Positions 1 to 8,078 of a stretch of DNA of 64,000 nt are shown piece by piece. The DNA is from an archaeon (lineage in GTDB: Archaea > Thermoproteota > Nitrososphaeria > Nitrososphaerales > Gagatemarchaeaceae), in NCBI GenBank assembly GCA_021819035.1, contig JAKASL010000001.1, positions 682,001 to 746,000 of the forward strand, given 5' to 3'. How positions within the stretch are numbered: the first letter of the stretch is position 1; the number at the start of each line of letters is the position of its first letter. The translations under genes and the position numbers were made by a program. The notes under the pieces were generated by a model, which saw only the letters and a program-made list of their open reading frames with translations, did no database searches and was not told the origin of the DNA.

Positions 1-2
1 CG

Positions 3-2600
3 CCGTCCAACCAGCAGGCGTGCCCGACCAACGACGTGTTCGCCTCCACCGCATCCGGCGACATCCCAGCCTCCACCACCCTGTCCGTCCCGTCCGGCGC
101 CTCCGGGGGGCTATACTACGTCACGGTGTCGATGCAGGTCTTTCCTCCACCGAGCTTTCCGACCGTGGGGGTGTTCCTGGCCTCCGACCCGTTCACCGTG
201 CAGCCGGCGATCTCCCTCAGCGCCTCTTCAGGCCAGGCAGGGACGACCTTCACCCTGACGGCGGGCGGGCTCCTCCCCTCGACCCAGTACGGCTACTGCT
301 TCAGCCCCGCCCTCACACAGACCTGCGCCCAGCAGGGGATCGCGGTCACCGCTCTGTCCTCCGACGGGAGCGGCGACATCTCCGCGTCGGTCTCGGTCCC
401 GGCCAGCGCCTCCCCTGCGGGGCCGTTCTACTTCCTCCTTGAGACGACAGGCCCGACCCCGGCCATAGCCGCCTCGGCCCCCTTCGTGGTCACAGCCACC
501 GTGTCGACCGTCACCCAGACCAAGGGCGGGTCCACCTCAGTCGACGACGCCGGCGTGACGGGGACCTCGGTGGACATCACCGGGTCCACCGCCCCGGACG
601 GGACCAGCGCCAACATCACGACCACCGTCCTCGGCACACAGCCAGCGGGGACCTCGGGCTCGATCCTCACCTCGGTGGGGTACTACGACGTCCACGTCAC
701 CGGCCTCACCGACGGGACGGCCCAGGTCTGCATCGAGAACCCGGGGGCGACGCAGTTCTCCAGCATGCAGTACTACAACACCGGCACTTCGTCCTGGGTC
801 GACGCCACCCCGATGACGTTCAACGCCCCGGACACCCTCTGCGGCACGATCCCCGTGGCCGACCTGACGGGGACTCCGATACTCCTGGGGGCGCAGCCGG
901 TGACCGTGAGCTTCTCCGCCTCGGGGTTCTCCCCCGACTCGACAGGGGTGGCGCTGACTGTCGACGGGGTCGCCTATTCGGCGTCGGAACTGCCTGTGTC
1001 GTTCAGCTGGCTCCCAGGCTCTGTCCACACCTACTCCTGGAGCGCCGCCGTCTCCACCACCGAGGCCGGAAAGCAGTACGCGTGGAGCTCGACGTCAGGC
1101 GCCGGGGTCACAGCGATGTCTGGGACCGTGAGCGCACCCTCAGGCGGCGGGACGGTCACAGGTTCGTTCGCAATCCAGTACTACCTTGGCGTGACGGTCT
1201 CAGGCTCGGGGAGCGTCTCCCCGCCGGCCGGATGGTTCGACGCCGGCTCGTCTGTCTCTCTCGCCGCCACCCCCTCGTCGGGGGCGACCTTCACCTCGTG
1301 GACCGGCACGGGGACCGGGTCGTACACCGGCACCGCCAACCCCGCCTCAGTCACGATGAGCGGCCCGGTGGACGAGACCGCTGCGTTCGCTGCGCAGCCG
1401 GCGCCGGTGTCGAAATACGTCGTGACCTTCACGGAGTCGGGCCTCCCGGCAGGGACCGTCTGGCAGGCGACCTTCGAAGGCGCCACGCTGACTTCGACGA
1501 CGCAGTCGATGATATTCTCGGGCATCCTTTCGGGTGTCGGGACCTGGAAGGTGTCGGCGGTCCAGGGGAACACCGCCGGGGTCAGGTACGAGCCGGCCGC
1601 GCCCTCAGGGAGCATCCTCGTCCCGACCCAGACGGGGCTCACGGTCAGGTTCATCACCCAGTACCTGGTCTCCGTCGACGTCAGCCCGGCTGGGGCGGGG
1701 ACCGTGTCTCCATCTCAGGGGGGCACGTGGTACGACGCCAACGCCTCGCTCTCGCTCGCCGCGACCCCCAACCCTGGGTTCGTCTTCGTCGACTGGTCGG
1801 CTCCGGCAGGGATTACCGTCGCTTCGCCAGCCTCTCAGTCCACGGCGGCAACCGTCTCCACCTTCGGGGCGATAACCGCGGACTTCGCCTCCACCGTTCC
1901 GATATGCAGCTCCTCGGCGGGGGAGGACTGCCAGGTGGCCCTGTCAGCCGGGGGAGCCTCGGCCAACGAGAGCTCCACAGGGATCTTCGTCGAGATAAGC
2001 GGCTCGACGTCACCGACGGGGACCTTGGTCGACATCACCACCGTCGGCGGGGGGTCCGCGCCGCCTTCGGGGGTGGGAGAGCCGAGCCTGACGGGGGTCA
2101 CCTACTACGACGTGAAGGTCACAGGCATAGCCACCGGGAGCGCCAAGGTCTGCATCGCCTCCAGGGGGCTCCCCTCCGGCGCGGCGATGGAGTACTGGAA
2201 CGGCTCCGCCTGGCTGGGCGCCTCCGGCGTGGCGGTCTCGTCCGCGGGGATATGCGGCGTGGTCCCAGTCTCAGCACTCACCGGCACCCCCTTCGCGGTC
2301 GGGTCTCCGGCTACCACCGTGACCACCACGACCGCCCAGGCGACGGCCACCTCCCAGAGTACTGTGACCTCGCAGTCCACAGCCCATGCCACGCCGGTAA
2401 CCACCGCCTCCTCGACGACCACCGCCTCCTCGACGACCACCGCCTCCTCGACGACCACCGCCTCCTCGACGACCACCGCCTCCAGCTCAGGCGGCTCGGG
2501 GCCCTCCCTCGTCGGCTCCCTCTGGCCGATCGTGGCGGTCCTGGTGGTCGTGACGCTCGCGTCCATCGCCGTCGCGAGGCTGAGGAGGCGGAAGGCTTGA
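3..2600 (+). CDS. Large cell-surface protein, 5' end outside the window
   Basis: The frame is open from the first bases of the window, so the true start lies upstream; the first internal start codon is a GTG at 36. The product is rich in Ser, Thr, Gly and Ala. It holds a duplicated domain (about 501-890 and 1891-2310, each with a YYDV.VTG core and a CG.(I/V)PV..LTGTP ending). It also has two InlB-type repeats (about 1207-1310 and 1699-1800, ending in FTSW or FVDW) and one FTESGLPAGT module (about 1427), a type frequent in archaeal surface proteins. A Thr/Ser stalk precedes a C-terminal membrane helix ending in RLRRRKA. This indicates an exported, membrane-anchored protein with its bulk outside the cell. 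The ligand or function cannot be read from the sequence. Confidence 0.85.
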   Translation, partial: PSNQQACPTNDVFASTASGDIPASTTLSVPSGASGGLYYVTVSMQVFPPPSFPTVGVFLASDPFTVQPAISLSASSGQAGTTFTLTAGGLLPSTQYGYCFSPALTQTCAQQGIAVTALSSDGSGDISASVSVPASASPAGPFYFLLETTGPTPAIAASAPFVVTATVSTVTQTKGGSTSVDDAGVTGTSVDITGSTAPDGTSANITTTVLGTQPAGTSGSILTSVGYYDVHVTGLTDGTAQVCIENPGATQFSSMQYYNTGTSSWVDATPMTFNAPDTLCGTIPVADLTGTPILLGAQPVTVSFSASGFSPDSTGVALTVDGVAYSASELPVSFSWLPGSVHTYSWSAAVSTTEAGKQYAWSSTSGAGVTAMSGTVSAPSGGGTVTGSFAIQYYLGVTVSGSGSVSPPAGWFDAGSSVSLAATPSSGATFTSWTGTGTGSYTGTANPASVTMSGPVDETAAFAAQPAPVSKYVVTFTESGLPAGTVWQATFEGATLTSTTQSMIFSGILSGVGTWKVSAVQGNTAGVRYEPAAPSGSILVPTQTGLTVRFITQYLVSVDVSPAGAGTVSPSQGGTWYDANASLSLAATPNPGFVFVDWSAPAGITVASPASQSTAATVSTFGAITADFASTVPICSSSAGEDCQVALSAGGASANESSTGIFVEISGSTSPTGTLVDITTVGGGSAPPSGVGEPSLTGVTYYDVKVTGIATGSAKVCIASRGLPSGAAMEYWNGSAWLGASGVAVSSAGICGVVPVSALTGTPFAVGSPATTVTTTTAQATATSQSTVTSQSTAHATPVTTASSTTTASSTTTASSTTTASSTTTASSSGGSGPSLVGSLWPIVAVLVVVTLASIAVARLRRRKA
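2406..2485 (+). repeat. 18-bp tandem repeat coding the Thr/Ser stalk
   Basis: The unit GCCTCCTCGACGACCACC occurs four times in a row plus a partial fifth copy. It encodes ASSTTT repeats just before the C-terminal anchor of the surface protein. The perfect identity suggests recent expansion or contraction of a stalk that may be glycosylated. Confidence 0.9.
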
Positions 2601-2877
2601 GCCGCGAGGGGATGTCGGCCCCGGGTTCCGCGGCGGCGCCGCTTGATTACTATGTGAATGTTTTATTACCGTAGGTCGTGTGGCACGTGTGCACTGACAT
2701 GGGCGAACCTGCACCCTCTCGCGAGGGAGGGGGCACCACTGCTTCAGACACGACAGGGCTCAAGCATGGCGCACCGCGAACAGCGTCCAGCTGGATGCAC
2801 GGCTACCTCAGGAGCCGGATGACCGTCTCCAAAAGGAGGGGCGCGGCCCTGACGGCCCAGGCCGCCGGAGGCCGGCG

Positions 2878-3858
2878 TTGATAATCACAAGGTCGCCGTT
2901 CAGGATATCCCTCGGAGGCGGTGGGACAGACCTCCCGAGCTACTACTCGAGGAGGGGTGGCTTCTTCGTCAGCGGGGCCGTGGACAAGTACGTCCACATC
3001 GCAGTCAACCCGCGCTTCGAGCAGGACAGCATCAGGGTCAGCTACTCCAAGACAGAGATAGTCGACGACGCCAGCAGGCTGGAGCACCCCCTGGTCAGGG
3101 AGGGGCTCGAGGCCGTGGGGATAAGGAAGGGGATAGAGATAGTGTCGGTGGCCGACGCCCCGGCAGCCACCGGCCTCGGCTCTTCGGGGAGCTTCTGCGT
3201 CGGGCTGCTGAGGGCCCTCCACGCGTACCTCCAGGAGGAGAGGTCGTCGCAGTTCATAGCCGAAGAGGCGGTCAACATAGCCATGACCCGGCTCAAGGAG
3301 CCGTCGGGGAAGCAGGACGAGTACGTCGCCTCCTTCGGGGGGATAAGGACCTACGAGGTCGACAGGGACGGGGAGGTCAAGGTCCAGCCCCTCAAGCTCT
3401 CCACGCACAGCCTGGCCGAGCTGGAGGCAAACATCATGATGTACTACACAGGGATCACGCGGAGCTCCGCTTCGGTCCTTTCGAAGCAGAAGACGGCGAT
3501 CGAAGGGTCGAGCGGGCTGGAGAAGATGGACAGGATCAAGGAGATAGGCCTCAAGGTGAGGGACGCCCTGGCCGCCGCGGACCTCACGAGGTTCGGCGAG
3601 CTGCTGGACGAGCACTGGAAGGTCAAGCGGGGGGTGGTGAGCGCCATGTCCAACGACAGGATAGACCACTGGTACGACGTGGCGAAGGGGAACGGGGCCC
3701 TCGGGGTGAAGCTCTGCGGCGCCGGCGGCGGGGGCTTCCTGATGGTCTACTGCGAGAACGGAAGGTCCAAGCTCCGTGACGCCATGGCGAAGGAGGGCCT
3801 CGTGGAGCACAGGTTCCACTTCGAGCCCGAGGGGTGCAAGATAATCCACAATGCGTGA
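2878..3858 (+). CDS. hddA: D-glycero-D-manno-heptose 7-phosphate kinase (HddA-like GHMP kinase)
   Basis: GHMP-superfamily kinase of 326 residues, normal for HddA. It opens with RSPFRISLGGGGTDLPSYY, the HddA-type N-terminal motif. The ATP-binding loop is GLGSSGS (about residues 100-106) and the C-terminal GHMP motif is CGAGGGGF (about 279). It is expected to phosphorylate heptose 7-phosphate at C1 in the cytoplasm. The TTG start is chosen because the conserved motif begins immediately after it. The stop overlaps an ATG of the next frame (ATGCGTGA). An AT-rich stretch near 2665-2675 could be the promoter. A fucose/galactose-type GHMP kinase is possible, but the GmhA, GmhB and nucleotidyltransferase neighbours favour heptose. 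Confidence 0.85.
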   Translation: MIITRSPFRISLGGGGTDLPSYYSRRGGFFVSGAVDKYVHIAVNPRFEQDSIRVSYSKTEIVDDASRLEHPLVREGLEAVGIRKGIEIVSVADAPAATGLGSSGSFCVGLLRALHAYLQEERSSQFIAEEAVNIAMTRLKEPSGKQDEYVASFGGIRTYEVDRDGEVKVQPLKLSTHSLAELEANIMMYYTGITRSSASVLSKQKTAIEGSSGLEKMDRIKEIGLKVRDALAAADLTRFGELLDEHWKVKRGVVSAMSNDRIDHWYDVAKGNGALGVKLCGAGGGGFLMVYCENGRSKLRDAMAKEGLVEHRFHFEPEGCKIIHNA

Positions 3859-3884
3859 AACCGGGGCGCTCCCGCCTGAGGGTC

Positions 3885-3893
3885 GCTTAAGTA
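3885..3893 (+). promoter_or_regulatory. TATA-like box before the acylphosphatase gene
   Basis: GCTTAAGTA is centred about 28 bases before the ATG at 3917. This is the spacing expected for a leaderless archaeal transcript and supports 3917 over the upstream in-frame ATG at 3851. Confidence 0.5.
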
Positions 3894-3916
3894 GGGAGGG
3901 GGGCCTGCCTAGGGTG

Positions 3917-4510
3917 ATGCTGAGGGCCAAGGTCGTCACGGTAAGGGGGAGGGTCCAGAGGGTCGGATACAGGCGGTATGTCCTCGACGCTGCCCAGGAG
4001 GAGGGGGTCGCAGGGTATGTGAGGAACCAGCCAGACGGTTCGGTGCTGATTTTCGCCCAGGGGGAGGGGGGGCAGTTGTCGTCCTTCCTGGAGAGGATAC
4101 GATCCCCCCCGCCGCCGGCGCTCGTGAAGGAAGTCCAGGAGAGGAGAGCGAGGCCGTCGAAGTCCAAGGCGTTCAGGGTGATGTCTAAAGGGCTGGCGGA
4201 GGAGATACAAGAGGGGTTCGGGGCGATGCAGGCAGAGTTCAGGGACTACCGCTCGGAGTTCAGGGACTACCGCTCGGAGTTCAGGGACTACCGCGGTGAA
4301 TTCAGAGGCTTCGCATCTCGGACGGACGGCAGCTTCGCCACCATGAACCAGAAGTACGGAGAGATCTCTGAGAAGCTCTCGGCGATAATGGCGCAGCTCG
4401 CAGACCAGCTCCAGTCCATGAGGGCCGACGCCAAGGAGACGTCGATGACGCTCAACGAGTCGCTGAAGCTTCTAAAGGAAGCCGTCGAGAGGCTCCCCAA
4501 GCAGAATTGA
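3917..4510 (+). CDS. Acylphosphatase domain fused to a coiled-coil tail
   Basis: The first ~80 residues are an acylphosphatase domain: V-x-G-x-V-Q-x-V-G-Y-R supplies the phosphate-binding loop and Arg, and GYVRNQPDGSV supplies the catalytic Asn. The remaining ~115 residues are charged and helical, with three EFRDYRS heptads (4235-4297) and a predicted coiled coil up to the end. Ordinary acylphosphatases are ~90 residues, so the tail is an addition, probably for oligomerisation. It lies between the heptose kinase and isomerase genes; its stop (4508-4510) overlaps the TTG start of gmhA at 4507. A role in the heptose pathway is inferred from position only. An in-frame ATG at 3851 overlaps the stop of the kinase gene and is an alternative start. 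Confidence 0.75.
   Translation: MLRAKVVTVRGRVQRVGYRRYVLDAAQEEGVAGYVRNQPDGSVLIFAQGEGGQLSSFLERIRSPPPPALVKEVQERRARPSKSKAFRVMSKGLAEEIQEGFGAMQAEFRDYRSEFRDYRSEFRDYRGEFRGFASRTDGSFATMNQKYGEISEKLSAIMAQLADQLQSMRADAKETSMTLNESLKLLKEAVERLPKQN
4235..4297 (+). repeat. Three 21-bp tandem repeats coding EFRDYRS heptads
   Basis: Two identical 21-bp units and a third differing only at its end encode successive EFRDYRS/EFRDYRG heptads in the tail of the acylphosphatase fusion protein, extending its coiled coil. Confidence 0.9.
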
Positions 4511-5118
4511 GCACCGCGGAGTTCATCAGGTCATACCTCGACGGCGTCGAGGCCGTAGTCAAGAATGTCTCGAAGGCCGACATCGAGGCAGTCATAGGCG
4601 TCCTCCACGAGGCGTGGAAGAACGACAGGGCGGTCTATGTCTGCGGGAACGGCGGGAGCGCGAGCACAGCGACCCACTTCGCCGCCGACCTCAACAAGTA
4701 CGTGTCGGACGACGCCCCCCACAGGTTCAGGGCTTTCGCCCTGGTCGACAACATACCCCTGATGTCAGCGCTAACCAACGACGACGGGTGGAGCGACGTG
4801 TACTCCTACCAGCTCGAGTCGTTCATGCGTGAGCGGGACGTGCTGGTGGGGATAAGCGTCCACGGCGGGTCGGGGAGCGACAAGGCGGGGCCTTGGAGCC
4901 AGAACCTCCTGAAGGCTGTGAAGGTCGCCAAGGAGAAGGGGGGGAAGGTGGTCGGCCTGGTCGGCTTCGACGGGGGGATGCTGAGGAAGCTCGCCGACGC
5001 GTCCGTCGTGGTCCCAGCAGACTCGACCCCGCAGGTCGAGGGGTTCCACGTAGTCCTGACGCACCTCATCGCGTCTCGGCTCAAGGAAGCCATTGGGAAC
5101 AAGAGCAAGCGATACTGA
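4507..5118 (+). CDS. gmhA: Phosphoheptose isomerase (GmhA-like SIS protein)
   Basis: SIS-domain protein of 203 residues, the usual GmhA length. The motif CGNGGSASTATHFAADL (about residues 39-55) matches the sugar-phosphate-binding loop of GmhA, and HGGSGSD plus a late STPQVEGFHVVLTH segment complete the active site. It should convert sedoheptulose 7-phosphate to D-glycero-D-manno-heptose 7-phosphate, feeding the kinase two genes upstream. The TTG start overlaps the previous stop, so translation is probably coupled. Confidence 0.88.
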   Translation: MSTAEFIRSYLDGVEAVVKNVSKADIEAVIGVLHEAWKNDRAVYVCGNGGSASTATHFAADLNKYVSDDAPHRFRAFALVDNIPLMSALTNDDGWSDVYSYQLESFMRERDVLVGISVHGGSGSDKAGPWSQNLLKAVKVAKEKGGKVVGLVGFDGGMLRKLADASVVVPADSTPQVEGFHVVLTHLIASRLKEAIGNKSKRY

Positions 5119-5172
5119 GAATCGTCAGACGAGTTAGCAGCAAGTGGGATATGTCATGGGATGGGAAACCAC

Positions 5173-5457
5173 ATGGGCGAAGCTGTGATAGACGACAGAG
5201 GGAGGATAGTCATGCCCAACGGGGTGAGAGAGGAGCTCAACCTGCGGCCGGAGCAGAGGCCGAGGGTCGTACCGAAGGGGAGGGGCCTCGTGCTGACCCC
5301 GGAGATAGGCGCCGAAGAGTTCATCGCCGAGCTCGAGGGGTGCGCCCATCGTTCCAGGACCGTGGTCCGGATGCACCCGGAAGTAGACAGGTCCACCCTT
5401 ATGGACATCATCGACCAAGCAGGTCTGACGCGGGACCAGTTCATCGGCCTCCAGTAA
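5173..5457 (+). CDS. AbrB/SpoVT-type DNA-binding protein, probable orphan antitoxin
   Basis: The N-terminal ~45 residues have the swapped-hairpin AbrB pattern: E-A-V-I-D-D-R-G-R-I-V-M-P, then a hydrophobic RPRVVPKGRGLVLTP strand pair. The C-terminal half is acidic and could bind a toxin. No toxin follows: 5458-5750 has no convincing coding frame, so the partner is lost or this is a stand-alone regulator. An ATG at 5161 (MGNHMGEAV) is an alternative start. The gene interrupts the heptose operon between gmhA and gmhB. Confidence 0.65.
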   Translation: MGEAVIDDRGRIVMPNGVREELNLRPEQRPRVVPKGRGLVLTPEIGAEEFIAELEGCAHRSRTVVRMHPEVDRSTLMDIIDQAGLTRDQFIGLQ

Positions 5458-5753
5458 ATCGGTGGGATGAATTTGGAACAGTTCGCAAGGTTTGTGGGTT
5501 TGGACCAAGGGCCTTGGGTGTCAAGCGAGTTGAGCGGCCCGTATGGCGGGCTGAAGTGGAAGTCCCCGGTAACTCGTATGCCATCGATTGGAGCGATGAT
5601 CTCAACCAGGTTGTCGCGGGCGGGATCCCATTAGGAGGGCCAAGCCGCGGAAGGCGGCAATAGAAGCACAACGCCGAAGGCTAAATGACCCCGCATACCC
5701 AGGCAGATACAACGGATACAAAGAAGAATACGGGCGAAGGTGGGGGGGAACCC

Positions 5754-6362
5754 ATGGCGAATAGGGCCGTGCTCCTAGACAGAGATGGCATAATCGATGA
5801 AATGGTGTACTACCCCGACCAGGGCATCGTCGACAGCCCGTTCACAGCGAAGCAGTTCGTCCTCACCCCTGGCATCGGCGCGGCGCTCCGGACGATGAAG
5901 GCCGCCGGGTACAAGCTAGTCCTCGTGTCCAACCAGCCAGGAATCGCCAAGAAGCACATGACGATGGCCGACTTCAAGAAGGCCCAGGCGAAGATGCGCC
6001 GGCTCCTTGCCGCCGAGGGGGTCGAGCTCGACGCCGAGTACTACTGCTTCCACCACCCGCAGGCGAGGGTCGCTGCTTACAGGGCCGACTGCGCCTGCAG
6101 GAAGCCGAAGCCGGGGATGCTCCTCGAAGCGGCGCGCGACCTCGGGCTCGACCTGAGGCGCTCCGTGATGATAGGGGACGGCCTCTACGACGTGCTGGCT
6201 GGGAGGCGCGCCGGGTGCAGGACCATCCTGGTGGCGAACCTGAACGGGACCCTGAGCGCGAAGATGGACGAGCTGGACGCACACCCAGACTTCGTCGCGC
6301 GCGGGGTCGCGGAGGCGGCTGATATCGTTAAGAAGATGCCCCCGGAGACGCCCCCTCGATGA
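5754..6362 (+). CDS. gmhB: Heptose 1,7-bisphosphate phosphatase (GmhB-like HAD hydrolase)
   Basis: HAD-family phosphatase of ~202 residues. Motif I is LLDRDGIID (two catalytic Asp), motif II is the Ser of VSNQPG, and motif IV is IGDGLYD. A Cys-x-His ... Cys-x-Cys set (YCFHHPQ ... DCACRKPKPG) is the zinc site typical of GmhB. It should remove the C7 phosphate from heptose 1,7-bisphosphate. The ATG at 5754 follows a G-rich stretch and starts close to the conserved domain. An in-frame ATG at 5685 would add 23 residues of unconserved appearance. Histidinol-phosphate phosphatases are close relatives, but the neighbours favour heptose. Confidence 0.85.
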   Translation: MANRAVLLDRDGIIDEMVYYPDQGIVDSPFTAKQFVLTPGIGAALRTMKAAGYKLVLVSNQPGIAKKHMTMADFKKAQAKMRRLLAAEGVELDAEYYCFHHPQARVAAYRADCACRKPKPGMLLEAARDLGLDLRRSVMIGDGLYDVLAGRRAGCRTILVANLNGTLSAKMDELDAHPDFVARGVAEAADIVKKMPPETPPR

Positions 6363-6508
6363 AGCGCTTCGAGGTCTGGGTCGACTGCGACGACAAGAAC
6401 GAGAAGGAAGTCAGGACGAAGGTGAGGGATGCCTTGGAGGAGTCGGGGGTGGACTACACGATGCTCGCCAACTCCATCGAGATAATCAAGAAAGGGTCGC
6501 AGAGATAG
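6359..6508 (+). CDS. 49-residue protein translationally coupled inside the heptose operon
   Basis: Starts at an ATG that overlaps the gmhB stop (ATGA) and ends at a TAG that overlaps the GTG start of the next gene (TAGTG). The product begins MKRFEVWVDCDDKNEKEV and ends in IEIIKKGSQR. It shows a strand-helix-strand pattern with codon use like its neighbours. Overlaps at both ends are strong evidence that it is translated. No family is recognised; it may be a small partner of GmhB or the nucleotidyltransferase. Confidence 0.7.
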   Translation: MKRFEVWVDCDDKNEKEVRTKVRDALEESGVDYTMLANSIEIIKKGSQR

Positions 6509-7227
6509 TGCAGGCGGCGATACTCGCAGGCGGGCTGGGGACGCGGCTCAGGCCGCTCACCATCAAGGTGCCGAAGGCGATGGCCCCTGTGAACGGGAGG
6601 CCGTTCCTCGAGTACGAGCTCGAGCTGCTTGCGAGCCACGGGGTGGACGACGTCGTCCTCTGCGTCGGGTACATGGGGGAGCAGATACGCGGGCACTTCG
6701 GCGACGGTTCGAGGTTCGGGGTCAGGATACGCTACTCCTCCGAGGGGGAGAGGCTGCTCGGTCCGATAGGGGCGCTCAAGATGGCGGAGAGGATGCTGAG
6801 GAAGGAGTTCTTCGTGACCTACGGGGACGCGTACCTGCGGCTCGACTACAGGAAGATGATGGACGCCCTGCTGGAGCAGGAGGAGCTGGGGGTGATGGCG
6901 GTGTACAGGAACCAGGGGAGGTACGGGAGGAGCGACGTGGTGGTGAAGGACGGGCTCGTGACCGTCTATGACAAGGAGGAGAGCGCCCCCGGGATGGAGT
7001 GGATAAACTTCGGGGTCACGGCGATGAAGAAGGGGGCGCTTGGGTACGTCGAAGCAGGAAGGGTCTGCAGTGAGCCTGCGTTCTACGGCAGGCTCGTGAA
7101 GGAAGGGCAGCTGCGCGCCTTCGAGGTGGGAGAGAGGTTCTACGAGATCGGGTCTGAGAGGAGCCTCGAGGAGTTCGCCGACGCGTTGAGAAAGGGTCCT
7201 CTTTCAGGGGAGCGTCCCCTGGCCTAA
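6508..7227 (+). CDS. hddC: Sugar-1-phosphate nucleotidyltransferase (HddC-like)
   Basis: Nucleotidyltransferase of 239 residues. The N terminus has the signature AAILAGGLGTRLRPLT followed by KVPKAMAPVNGRPF. VTYGDAYL (about residue 107) supplies the metal-binding Asp, and EWINFGVTAMKK is the usual mid-domain strand. With heptose 1-phosphate from GmhB it would make GDP- or ADP-heptose; the base cannot be told from sequence. It is the last gene of the coupled operon. Confidence 0.85.
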   Translation: MQAAILAGGLGTRLRPLTIKVPKAMAPVNGRPFLEYELELLASHGVDDVVLCVGYMGEQIRGHFGDGSRFGVRIRYSSEGERLLGPIGALKMAERMLRKEFFVTYGDAYLRLDYRKMMDALLEQEELGVMAVYRNQGRYGRSDVVVKDGLVTVYDKEESAPGMEWINFGVTAMKKGALGYVEAGRVCSEPAFYGRLVKEGQLRAFEVGERFYEIGSERSLEEFADALRKGPLSGERPLA

Positions 7228-7244
7228 TGTCACGCTACTAGTAG

Positions 7245-7254
7245 AAAAGTATAA
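7245..7254 (+). promoter_or_regulatory. TATA-like box of the vapBC operon
   Basis: AAAAGTATAA stands about 27-36 bases before the ATG at 7281 in an otherwise GC-rich region. This supports that ATG as the antitoxin start rather than the GTG at 7263. Confidence 0.5.
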
Positions 7255-7280
7255 TAGTAGAGGTGCGACCGAAGCCGCAG

Positions 7281-7559
7281 ATGTCACTTACGGTGAAGTT
7301 GGACAAGCGGAGGAAGGACGAGGTCGAGCGGTTCGTCGCCACCCTCATCCTCGAGCGGGGGGTCAAGGTGACTTTCCAGGAGGCCCTCGGGCTCATGGTG
7401 GACTACTCCCTGGAAAACAGGGACGAGCTGGTCAACAGGCTGAAGGGGCTGCCTCCACTGGAAGGAGACCCGGCTTGGAAGCTCCTGCACCGCCCCGAGG
7501 ACTGGGGCGTCGCTGACGCTTCGGAGCGCGTGGACGAATACCTCTACGGGAAGGGCTGA
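7281..7559 (+). CDS. vapB: VapB-type antitoxin
   Basis: Small charged protein of 92 residues directly before a PIN toxin, with two bases between them. The N terminus SLTVKLDKRRKDEVERFV looks like a strand plus helix of a DNA-binding ribbon-helix-helix fold. The C-terminal half (PAWKLLHRPEDWGVADASERVDE) would be the extended segment that blocks the toxin. It probably represses its own promoter. The family is inferred mainly from the partner gene. Confidence 0.7.
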   Translation: MSLTVKLDKRRKDEVERFVATLILERGVKVTFQEALGLMVDYSLENRDELVNRLKGLPPLEGDPAWKLLHRPEDWGVADASERVDEYLYGKG

Positions 7560-7561
7560 AG

Positions 7562-7969
7562 ATGGCCGTCTTCCTCGACACCGGCATCTTCGTCGCCGCA
7601 AGGAACAGCAGGGATTTTAACCACGCGAGGGCGACCGAGCTGCTCGAAAGGGCCCTGAAGGGGGAGTTCGGGGCCGTGTACACTTCCGACTACGTCGTAG
7701 ACGAGGCCGTGACCACCGCCCTCCTTCGTACCAGCAACCATGAGATCGCGGCAAACGTCGGCAGGCTGGCGCTGGGTTCGCCGCGGGTCGAGACGCTCTA
7801 CACCGGCGTCGCAGAGTTTCGGAGCTCCTGGGAGAGATTCCAGAAGCTGGGAAGGAGGGCGATGAGCTTCACCGACTGCGTGTCGCTGACGCACATGGAG
7901 AGGCGGGGGGTCGACAAGATAATGAGCTTCGACTCGGACTTCGACGGGGTCGCGGCGCGGATACACTGA
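7562..7969 (+). CDS. vapC: VapC toxin, PIN-domain ribonuclease
   Basis: PIN protein of 135 residues. The acidic residues are in place: Asp in FLDTGIF, Glu in VVDEAVT, Asp in MSFTDCVSL and Asp in IMSFDSDFDGV. It is an intact metal-dependent RNase expected to cut tRNA or rRNA unless held by the antitoxin just upstream. The pair lies between the heptose operon and the transaldolase gene. Confidence 0.88.
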   Translation: MAVFLDTGIFVAARNSRDFNHARATELLERALKGEFGAVYTSDYVVDEAVTTALLRTSNHEIAANVGRLALGSPRVETLYTGVAEFRSSWERFQKLGRRAMSFTDCVSLTHMERRGVDKIMSFDSDFDGVAARIH

Positions 7970-8044
7970 CGTCGCCGGCGGAGCGCCCCGGACGTTCTTC
8001 GCCCCCTCGGAGGGGCGCGCTTGGAGGCGCAGGGCCTGCTAACC

Positions 8045-8052
8045 TTCATATA
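8045..8052 (+). promoter_or_regulatory. TATA-like box of the transaldolase gene
   Basis: TTCATATA lies ~30 bases before the ATG at 8079, in the position of an archaeal TATA box. Confidence 0.45.
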
Positions 8053-8078
8053 CCGAAGGGTAGGTCCAGGACGATGAC

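Noticed and set aside
2678-2881. 67-codon frame before the heptose kinase
   Set aside because: No motif, low-quality composition, and it ends inside the kinase start; insufficient evidence.
2803-4167. 454-residue open frame on the - strand opposite the heptose kinase
   Set aside because: Opposite to clear HddA and acylphosphatase motifs and of shadow-like composition.
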